DNA from: Phoebastria nigripes
Taxonomy: Eukaryota; Chordata; Aves; Procellariiformes; Diomedeidae
Assembly (NCBI GenBank): GCA_035582835.1
Contig: JAYKAV010001887.1
Coordinates: forward strand, 2,888,769-2,952,768
DNA: 64,000 bases
Direction of reading: 5' to 3'
In this document: piece by piece, positions 55,401-64,000 of the stretch
Numbering within the stretch: position 1 is the stretch's first letter
Layout of the letters: the number at the start of each line of letters is the position of its first letter
Notes under the pieces: generated by a model
Told to the model about the DNA's origin: nothing
The model's input: only the letters and a program-made list of their open reading frames with translations
The model's database searches: none
Position numbers and translations under genes: made by a program

Positions 55401-57624
55401 GGACGCAGCTCAGGAGCCAGCTCTGCTTCACGCTCCTCCGCGTTTCCATGACAGCTTGTGTGCTTGGACATTTTCTAAACACAAATAAAATAAGAAGGAG
55501 TGAGCCTGTTGTTTTTCCTCCCTCCCTCGTCCCTTGAGATAACAAATGCTTCAAACCAAATTTGAAAAAGAAAATAAGAACGAAATGCTTCCACATCTGT
55601 GCTCACACCCGGGCTCATTCCCCAGTTATTCTACCTTTCAGGGGGCTGTCTGCTCCACAGCTCTCCAGACAAGGTGTGTAAATCCACGTGCCGGACTTTG
55701 CACGCACACGAGCGGCCCGGCCCCACCGACATCCCTCGTCCCCTTCCCGGGCAGCGCCAGGCCAAGCGAGCAGAGGGCAGAGCGGGAGACGGGAGCACAT
55801 GTCGGGGGCAAAGGACAATTAAACCCCATGACTGAAGCTCCATCTTCATCTTCCCACCCGCACCCATCCCACTCCGCAGCGCTGGGCGCTCACCCTCTAA
55901 NGGCCCCAGGCTCGGCAGCAGGGTCACGCTCTGCCTTGTCCTGCCTCACCCCATCCCAGCATCTCACCGAAGGAGTGAGCATGGAGGATACAGGGCTCGA
56001 AGAGGTCAAAAGCCAATGCTAACTGCTGGGTCTTAAGATCTCTGGCCTTTCTTTTTGTATTTCAGCTAAACCCCCTAAGGCTGTTGATGCAACTGCACTG
56101 GGAAATTTTACAGACACTGGACCCTGAACGCCCACATTTCATCCAGCTCCTGTGACTTCAGATTGCTGCTCCATCACAAAGCATTAGGGCTGGGAGGTTT
56201 AAACTGAGCTGAGAAGNAGACAGCAAAAACATACAAAATCAATACAAATTGGTTCCTGTGCTGTGTAGGGATATAATAAAAGCCTTCTCTACTTTTAACT
56301 AACAACACCATGTCCTAAATTATGCCTGAATTCAGTGGCAAGACCTGGTTTATTATTAAAGCATCACAGGGCTGGCAACACACCTGGATGCAGAATTTGC
56401 TCTTGCAAATTAATTCCTCGCCCACTCAACAGTTTGCTTCAATAATGGTTCATGTGAGTTTAGTTCGCTCTGCACTGGAACGGATGAAGAGCACTTGTAC
56501 AGTCATCACAACATCTCAAGAGAGTGGGAACAGGGACTTTTCAAGCTTTTGTTTCTGTTTCACAAGCCATGCTTGCCTCTTGCCTCTCATGAGCAGGTCC
56601 TGTTGCTTCTGCATTTAGCCCACAGCAATAAAGGGAAAGAGAAGTGCTCAAAGTCAGCGAAGGAGACAGAAGCCAGAGCAAAATAACCTCCAGCAAAAAA
56701 AAGCACAAGCTTTCTCGGGTCTGCCTTCAAACAAAATAAATTCAGCCCTGGCACAATGCAATTCTTATTTATTAGCTTCTGCTGCACCCCAACCCAGCCC
56801 CTGTGCTCCTGCCCCGAGTGCTTGCGCGCCTTCATAGGCCAGTGCACAAGCATCAGCCCGGCTCACTGAAACATAAGCACACACACGCTTGCACTGATAA
56901 AAGGGCTGCAAACTTCTTCAGAAACATAATACTGAGGAGAACACCAAGGAAACGTGGCCATAAGAGGAGAACCGGGCTGGATGATGACATCTTTTACTCC
57001 GCCTCAAGCAGCACCTGAAGGCACAGGCAGCAACCCCAGGCTGAGTGTAAAACCCCNAGGATGCCGGGGGTGACCTGGGGAGCCTGCGCCTGGTTTTCCT
57101 TTTATTTATGCCAGACTGACACCGCCAGCAACCTCCAACTGGCCTGCACAAGTGAGAAGAGAAATTAGGCATTTTTTTGGCAAGCTTTTCAAAAGAGCGC
57201 TCAGCAGCTCCTAGGGTTCTCGCTATTGGCAAAAAAATAAAGGGGATAAATCTAGAAAATTAAATATATATCTGCTGCTCTGAATCTATTTGCTGATAGC
57301 CAGATGTTAGCTTTAATCTGGGTATTTCAGCTAGAAGGCACAGAAGGGCCAGCTACAGATTAGCTACAGGAAGGTTAGCTTTTATCCTATGGCCTTCATC
57401 AAGTTTTCAGGAAACTGAGGAAAAAATAGATATTACCTGTTCGATGCTGTGATGAGGCAGAGTAGACTGGGCTGAGGTAAGGGCATGACATGAAGGACAG
57501 TTGTATAGGGAACGGACCCTGACACCGATACACCCTCCATCTTTGGCCGTTTTTCATTGCCTCTTCACAACACCCGATGTGCTTTTTTACGCTGAACAGG
57601 CTTTTGGGGGTAAAGAAGGGAGAA

Positions 57625-57705
57625 TTTCACACTTTGGCCATTACATAGGCACACTGAGGTACCACTATGAGGTTTAACATTTTTCCAACGTTACTCAGCA
57701 CTCAG
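57625..57705 (-). repeat. MIR-like SINE remnant, antisense
   Basis: 'cataggcacactgaggtacc' 'aggtttaacatttttccaac' 'gttactcagcactcagg' parallels AGRCAAACTGAGGCACAGAGAGGTTAAGTRACTTGCCCAAGGTCACACAGCACGTCAG. Diverged. Confidence 0.45.
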
Positions 57706-57709
57706 GGAA

Positions 57710-59030
57710 AAAAAAAAAGTCAGACGATGGATTTACATCCCTGAATTTCAGTGGATGTGAAGGGTCTAAAATCTCCCTCATGTTTCTTTTTATTGATTGC
57801 TCCCAAGATGAAACAATTGGGAGTTTGAGTAAATTTATAACTAGCTTGTGAAATAAACCTCACATCTAGCAAAGATATTATCCTGAACAGGAAACAAGCC
57901 CACAGAAATTCATTATGTTCCCGGAATTAAATGAAAACAATATAGTTTATGGACCATAGAAGGTAGTTACAGTAAAAATGAAACAAAAATCCCCGGGCTG
58001 CGCAGAAAGCCCGCGCAGAGGTCCTGGATCCTCTGGAGCGAGGACGTTTCAGCTGCCAGTTGTGTGTTATCACTTCAGCGCTCCTGACCTNGGAGCTGTG
58101 CACCGTGCAGCGCGGCAGAACAACGCAGGCGTACGGTCTCGTGTCTCCATTCACCCAAGAAACGCAACCGGCCACACTGGGAGTGAGTCCCTCCACGATG
58201 TCGGGGACCACCGAAGGCCAGAGGGATGGCCGGGGATGGCANGGCACCGGGCACGGGAAGCAGCGACCTGGCCAGCTCTGCAGGCAGGAGCACAGCATCC
58301 CTCAGCTGCCAGCACCTGGAGGGGAAAGGACGATGCAAGGTGGAGTCTTTTAAGCTGGCAATGAAAGGCAGAAAGGGTCTTGATAGCCGGCTTTCCCGAG
58401 CATTTATTTTTAGCAAAAAGCATTCCTCTCCCACCTCCTCTGTGACCGGCGCTGAATTGCTGCGGTGGGAATCCACGGGCTGAATTTCCAGCAGTGGAAA
58501 TCTGCTTACTCCTAGGTAAACACTGAGGAACATATATATGTATTGGTTTTAGGAGAAGCAAATGACTAAATAGCACAAGCAGCACCTACACAGACCTGTC
58601 TGCAGGCAGCACCCCGGGGCTGCCGTGGGGCGACAGGCACGTCCACGTCACGCCTCGGGGAGCCGCAGCTTTTGACCCTACATTTTGCCAGTGGGAATAA
58701 TTAACTTCTCATTACTGGGGTCAGCCCCAAGAGGTGAGATGAAACCCCGGACAACAAAGCTGTATGGCCACATCCAGGGAAAGTGTGGTTATCACCCAGG
58801 GGACGCAGCATGGTGTCCCCAGAGAAGACGCAGGCAGCAGGATGCTCATGTCAGCAGCCATTTTACTTGATCGTGAAAAAGAGCTGGAACATGAAAAGAG
58901 AACTAGAGTAAAACGTAATCATCTCACCCATTCACAGTTCAGTAGGAAGGAAGATTTTTAAAGGCTGAGTCGTGGGAGGAATGCAAATGAAATAAAACCA
59001 CAGTGTTGGAGAGCTGGAGACGAACGGGGT
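57710..59030. other. Intergenic DNA, nothing recognised
   Basis: AT-rich to about 57980, then mixed composition with single undetermined bases at 58091 and 58242. Overlapping open frames near 57927-58585 carry no known domain. Confidence 0.5.
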
Positions 59031-59038
59031 GGGGGGCT

Positions 59039-59108
59039 GCCCCATGGAGCCCGTCATTGCCCCACAGAGCCCATCACTGCCCCACGGAGCCCGTCACTGC
59101 CCCGGGGG
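59039..59108. repeat. Minisatellite, 20-bp unit, about 3.5 copies
   Basis: Units of the form 'ccacrgagcccrtcaytgcc' follow one another three times (ccatggagcccgtcattgcc, ccacagagcccatcactgcc, ccacggagcccgtcactgcc). A partial unit flanks each side. GC-rich with few changes between units. Confidence 0.85.
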
Positions 59109-59109
59109 C

Positions 59110-59800
59110 AGCTGGGGCCAGGCAACCTGTTCTTCAGAAAAAGGCTTGGCTGAAGTGCTGGGGATTTATGGCAGCACCAGAGCACTGTGGAAGTGATAAA
59201 TGATGTTTCTGTATCGCAGGCAGATGCTGGGACATAAAAGAGTAACTGTAGGTTTGAACATGCCTTGAAACGAGCGCTTTAAAATCCTGACCAGCAACTG
59301 CTTAAACCCATGCTAAGAATGTGCAGCTGTATCAGCCCTTCCCCAGGCCGGTGAGCCAGCACAGCCCTGGCTCAGGCTGTGCGTTAATAGGCCTGCAGGT
59401 GAAAAGAGAAAGGATTTCAAGTGTATTTAATGCTGCTGCCTTTGCTCAGCTGCCCACAGCCGTCCCCAGCCATCGCTGCCTGCGCTAGCCCCGTGTGTCC
59501 CTATTGCAGCAGTCACGGATGGGGCGTCTGCTGCTGCTGCAAGAAAAAACCTTACTTCAGGTTGATAAAACTAGGTCATATTAAACCTTGCTAATTAAGA
59601 ACTGACTCAACAAGGGAAAGCCCTGCTTGGTGGCCCATAAAGAATAACTGACAGACAGCATTTAGAAAATGGCCGAGGATTTCAGTGTGCAGCAAGCCTT
59701 GGTCACAAGGTTAATCAAGAGTGAGCCTTGGCTAATAGCAGCTCTGCCGGCTCCGTGTCCACTTACAGGAGAGGCTCGTGCATTCGAGCAGGGGCTGTAT
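59110..59800. other. Intergenic DNA, nothing recognised
   Basis: Ordinary unique sequence with no exon or repeat that I can support. Confidence 0.5.
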
Positions 59801-59804
59801 CATA

Positions 59805-59935
59805 CACTCTGGGCAGCGTGGCTTAAGAGACATAGGGCATCGGCATGCAGGAGACCTTACTTCTGTCCCCAGGTCAGCCTCTGCTTCACACAGACCTCCT
59901 CTGTGCCTCAGTTTCCCCACTGAGAACAAAAGCAA
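59805..59935 (+). repeat. MIR-like SINE, near full length
   Basis: 'gggcagcgtggcttaagaga' (tRNA-like head, cf. AGTRTGGTTAAGAGCA), 'gcaggagaccttacttctgt' 'ccccagg', 'cctctgtgcctcagtttccc' and 'cactgagaacaaaag' follow the whole MIR order. The best preserved SINE in the window. Confidence 0.78.
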
Positions 59936-59939
59936 AGAT

Positions 59940-61450
59940 GTCAACCCTTTTTGCATGGAGATCTGCTGGTGAAGACCGCTGCACAAGAATTAGCCTTTAG
60001 GATTGTTACACACCTGTGAGGCACCCAGCACGTACAATAATTGCAACAAAACTGAAGGAAATGGCTGCGGCTCCCAACCTATTGAAACAGGGAAAGAAAA
60101 AAGCTGTTCTGGAAGCCGTGCTGGCTGGGCAAGCCCACCGAGCTGATGGAAAGAGGGAGTGGACCTGATGGGCTTGAGGTCCCCTCCCAGTCTACGTCCC
60201 CCATTCCTTCAGTCCTCCAAACATGCAACTCCAGAAAAAGGGAGCGACAAGCGAAGGAACGGTGTTATGGCAGCGGGGATGGAGCCGCAGCAGAACTCAC
60301 ACCGGACCTCAGCTGCCTTGGGAAAGCCACAAGAGCAGCACTGGCCAAAACTCAAATTAGGAAAAAGAAAAGCCATAAAATGGCTTCATAGTCCCTGCAG
60401 TGAAGCAAGGAGGAGTGAAATTCCAAAAGCAAGAAAGGCAGCTTAAAGAAGGGTCACTTCTTTAGCAATTACTGCATGGAAGAAATAGAGTCAGAAGTGA
60501 TTCGTGATCCTCTCTGCTCTGGGGGTTGGGGAGCAGAGCTGGGTGGGGAAGGGCTTCCCTCCAATACCACATTTCCAACAGTATCCTTTTACCTCTGGAA
60601 AAAGGTTTCACATCTACTGAAATAAGAGAAGATGTAACAAATAGCGTAATGGAAAACCTGGCAAGGCTGGTTCCCCCTACGGAGCCCCAGAATTTCAGCC
60701 CNTGGTTTTCCTGGTCCACACAGTAAGTTTCCAAAAGGAGACGTGGGTGTGAGGAGAGCTCTCGGGGCAGGCAGGCGCTCACCGGGTCCTGCATCCCCTG
60801 CCCAGGGGTTTGTCGTTCCTGCACAGGNTGGATCTGAAAGCAGCGGCTTTCTGGATTGGCAATAGGAAAGGGTTCTGGTGTTACAGCCCCAGTCATCTGG
60901 CAGAGCCTTTAGAAGAAACCAGGTTCCCACTGCTTGCCCTCCCCCCACACACAAAAGAAGCTAGAAATGAGAATATTAACTTCTTTGTGAGTTTTAACAC
61001 AGCGATTCAGTCTGTGAACGGCAAAACTTATAAAGCCTGGATCTCCCCACACTTTTTTTCTTGTGATTGATTTTAAAGGTGAAGCAGGAGTAGTCTTTTC
61101 TGGGGTTGGTCACACATGGGGACCCCAGAGTATCTTCTGCGTAAGATGGTGCTGAAACTTTTCTCTGTCAGTATAAACATACATCACTTCCTACTCTCAT
61201 AAACTTTTAAGAATTTAATTATATCTGAGCTTTCTTACTTGCCCAATTTGGATAAAATTGATCAATAGATTCACAAGTTACCGNAGGGCAGGAGAGGTGG
61301 GAGAGGGCAGGCACAGGGAGGGACACGAGCGTTGAGAAGTTCACTTCCAAGAGAAATCAGGCTTGGGGCTGCTCTGCCTTCATTTCCGAAAGGCAGAAAA
61401 GTTTCCACAGCATTATCCTTTCCAAGATTACGAGGAGTATGGTCTCATCT
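59940..61450. other. Intergenic DNA, nothing recognised
   Basis: Mixed sequence with single undetermined bases at 60702, 60828 and 61284. No exon supported. Confidence 0.5.
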
Positions 61451-61454
61451 GTGA

Positions 61455-61515
61455 GCAGTGTTTCTGGCCAGGTTCATCTCTGAAGTCATTGGGACTTCCA
61501 AGGAGTTTCAACTGG
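61455..61515. repeat. Ancient amniote repeat fragment
   Basis: 'atctctgaagtcattgggac' then 'ttccaaggagtttcaactgg' 'gcacatcc' parallels TCTGAAGTCAATGGGACTTC of the family. Weak to moderate. Confidence 0.42.
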
Positions 61516-61599
61516 GCACATCCTTAAATACGTCCCTCCTTCCGCAGGCAGAAAACAGCCTCCAGCACACGCCCTGACCTAATTGTCACGGGAGACTGC

Positions 61600-61690
61600 T
61601 GGGTTTTCCAAACCCAAACTCTGTTCGCACTGAAGTCAACAGCAAAACTCCCATCTGCTCCAGTGAGGGCAAAAGCTGGGCCAAAGCAAA
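61600..61690. repeat. Ancient amniote repeat fragment
   Basis: 'tgttcgcactgaagtcaaca' 'gcaaaactcccatctgctcc' 'agtgagggcaaaagctgggc' matches CACTGAAGTCAAYGGCAAAACTCCCATTGACTTCAGTGGGAGCAGGATTTGGCC in order and spacing. Confidence 0.65.
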
Positions 61691-61699
61691 ACACTTTGG

Positions 61700-64000
61700 A
61701 AAAATCCCACTCCATCTAAATGTTAGGATTATTACATATGGGAATGAAAATTACAGACGTGCAGAGAAGGGGTAAGACATCTGCAGCTTTCTTAGATGAG
61801 TTATCATTTATCCACTTGCAGGCAAAGGCTAAATAGTCACAGAATTATCTCATTCCTTGACAGCATCTTTTTCAGGCCACCAAACTCCTGGCCACTGGGT
61901 GCCAGCTACCGAGGGTCAGATGCCTTCATCACCTGGGCTGAACTAGGCTGTTGGCACCAAAAGCCATGTCTGCCCAGGGCCAGGGACACACCGCAGCCCC
62001 AGCCCACCCCAGGGCACAGCAAGAGCCAGAAGTCCACAAGTTCAACCTCGTGTGTCCTCTCCATGCAAAGGAAACCCTGAAAGCAACCCAAACCATTTCT
62101 GATCCTGCTGGACGTTTTTGGAAATAGTGTGGCCAGCAGGAAGCCCAGCCTCCCAGGCTTCTCTTCTAATATTCAAACAGAGGGTGTTTTTATCACAGAT
62201 ATAAATATTCCTCCCAATTTACAGCTGTTTCCTTTTATTATTTAACCAACTTATGCAAGTAGCTCAGATGAAGCCAAACTTTGAATCTTTTGAGCATCAC
62301 CAAGTACTAGTCTGTACCAGAGCTGGCTTCCTTCTTGCCCTCAGCCTGCTGATGTTCAACAGGATGCTCGCTCCATGGCAGAGCTTTCTCAGGCTCATGC
62401 ACATCCAAAGACTGTACTCAAATGGCAATTATTCCCGCGGTGACTTATGTGGTTGAGCTGCCGAGGCCAGTACTGGCAGGAAACACATGTTAGAAATTAG
62501 TGTGTGTCTGGTACTGTCTCCTTTCTCTGTTTCTCCAGGTGGCTGAGCAAAAGCAAGAGCAAGAACATTTTGTGATGCTGACCCTGGTTAATGTGAGCAT
62601 AAATACAAGGTTAATACCCAAAGGATGGTTGATGAAGGAAAAAGTGAAGAAAAGTAATCAGGATGAGGAAAGTAATTCAAACAATTNCTTGAAAAATGTG
62701 CACCTTTGGCTTGCATTCTGACAACAAAGGGTGAGGATTACCATGAAATAGGAGAGTAGCGTGTGTTATGTTACTTACTCCTCAGGAAGTAAATCAGCAA
62801 CGTAAAGAAGATGTTAAATCTCTCAGTAAAACTAACTCAGTCACTATTTTTAACCAGACAGTATGCCCCAGCACCAAGCAGTGTGTGCAGGCCCCTCTGT
62901 GTGAATGCAGATGGCTTTCCTGTGTGGACAGATAATGTTTTCTTGCAGTCTTACAGCTCGGCTTCTCCTCAGGACTTTCAAAACCCACTGCAGTGAAATG
63001 CAGATCCTGCTGCCTGAAGCATCTGCGGAGCCAAGTGCATCCCATTGCAGCACCCTCCTGAGCACCTATGGGTGCTGCNGGCTGACACCCCCCACACATT
63101 TCCCCATGCAACAGTCTCCAAGCACAACGCAGAGAAGACAGTTATTTAACACACTAAATACAGCATTACACCTCCAGCAGGTGACCGACCCGGCGACTGT
63201 ATTCCCATTTCTGTGCCAGATGATGCACAGCCCTGGCGCTCCCCACGGCCCCATGCCACCATCACAGCCCTCACTTGCACACCCAGAGAGGACAGGCATG
63301 ATGCCCACAGCGCTGCCCACTCAGCCTCCCCTTCATGACTCATCTTTTCTTCGAGGGACAGGTTTGGAGAAAGCCAGCATTGTCCCCAGGGTGTTTCCAT
63401 TGGGGTTAGCGAACAAAAAGCGCCAGCAGAGCTCCTGCGATTTTAGTGCTGGGGACATCGGTGCAAACAATGATCAGCCACAAGGCCAGGTGCCGCGATG
63501 TCGGGGGAATTATTCGTCATCTCCATCACTTTCTTTTCTTTATATATTTTTTTCAGTACTATGCTCAAATAGGGAGAACTGTGCATGCGCCTGAGGCAGG
63601 ATCACATCCTGGATATACTAAAGTATGTTCAAATAAGCAAGAAGTGCATTTTTGCCATCTACCTGTTGGCTTTCCTGGGAGAGATGTGACACCCACGCAT
63701 GGGGAAGTGGAGGCTCCGCACCTTTTGGCCCTGGGCGAGATGCTCCTTGGGATGCCGGGACACGTGGAAGTAGTGGCTGGGGAACAGAGGTTAACACTGC
63801 CTTCTCCCTTTTCCAATCTGCTCAGATTGATCTTCCCTGAGCCATTCGATGATGTCATTTTGGGCAAATAAATGTACTAAAAGTCCTGCATTTTTTAATG
63901 CCAGAGACTATAGAACTTTCCTGTGGGAAGGAAGAGGGAAATTCCTGCTCCCTCGCCCCCCACATACTCAAGCAAAGCACAATCTGTCCCAAAGCTTTAA
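61700..64000. other. Intergenic DNA to the window end, no gene recognised
   Basis: A 229-codon open frame at 62905-63594 (plus strand) is the longest after NEUROG1. It has no domain, no initiation context of note and low-complexity composition, so I do not call it. The neighbours expected from mammals (TIFAB, MACROH2A1) are not seen; macroH2A histone-fold or macro-domain sequence is absent. Confidence 0.55.

Larger units (their letters stand above)
52640..57620. other. Intergenic DNA, no gene recognised
   Basis: Holds a CA run (about 53485-53510), a 16-bp perfect palindrome (54003-54018), one ancient-repeat fragment (54385-54435), an A/G-rich stretch (54666-54700) and a CpG-rich patch (about 55225-55400). 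Single undetermined bases lie at 54889, 54952, 55901, 56217 and 57057. Confidence 0.55.

Noticed and set aside
62905..63594. 229-codon plus-strand open frame
   Set aside because: No recognisable domain, signal or splice context, contains an undetermined base, and sits in ordinary non-coding DNA.
1..64000. CRISPR arrays, prophage, integrons, defence islands or endogenous retrovirus
   Set aside because: No regularly spaced repeats, no reverse transcriptase, integrase, gag or LTR-like sequence seen; the DNA is vertebrate with spliced genes.

Overview
The window is vertebrate nuclear DNA, most likely from a bird. The evidence is a four-exon chemokine gene whose predicted protein has the avian (chicken-like) form of CXCL14, a single-exon neurogenin gene lying next to it as in other amniotes, one old CR1-type LINE fragment, and a thin scatter of very old MIR-type SINEs and another ancient amniote repeat. 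A crocodilian or turtle is not formally excluded. Genes fill little of the window. There are no bacterial operons, CRISPR arrays, insertion sequences or prophage-like modules.

Layout. CXCL14 occupies about 1-9,465 on the + strand: signal-peptide exon 136-199, CXC exon 1,079-1,184, C-terminal exon 5,930-6,040, a last coding exon of only 16 nt at 8,293-8,308, then a roughly 1.15 kb AT-rich 3' UTR with AATAAA at 9,439. About 17 kb of non-coding DNA follows (9,470-26,650), holding simple repeats, a TG/CA tract at 20.2 kb and AT-rich blocks that look like regulatory elements at about 21.7-22.1 and 24.5-25.1 kb. NEUROG1 follows on the + strand: TATA box at 26,668, a strong CpG island (about 26,395-28,175), a 441-base assembly gap (26,778-27,218) that removes the start of the coding region, the complete bHLH domain and C-terminus (27,219-27,729), and a 3' UTR ending near 28,425. 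From there to 64,000 I find no supportable coding exon. This part holds old repeats, small CpG-rich patches and AT-rich blocks with homeodomain, POU, SOX and E-box motifs, as expected of the regulatory desert next to a neural developmental gene.

How the genes relate. CXCL14 is a secreted chemokine. NEUROG1 is a nuclear proneural bHLH factor. They are neighbours in the same orientation, as in mammals (human 5q31), so this is conserved synteny rather than a functional operon. The next mammalian genes on that side (TIFAB, MACROH2A1) are not visible before the window ends. The most interesting points are lineage changes in both proteins (the mammalian VSRYR segment of CXCL14 is replaced, and the NEUROG1 C-terminal tail is rewritten), a strong G-quadruplex motif just after the NEUROG1 stop codon, and several candidate enhancers. 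I did not find a new molecular system.
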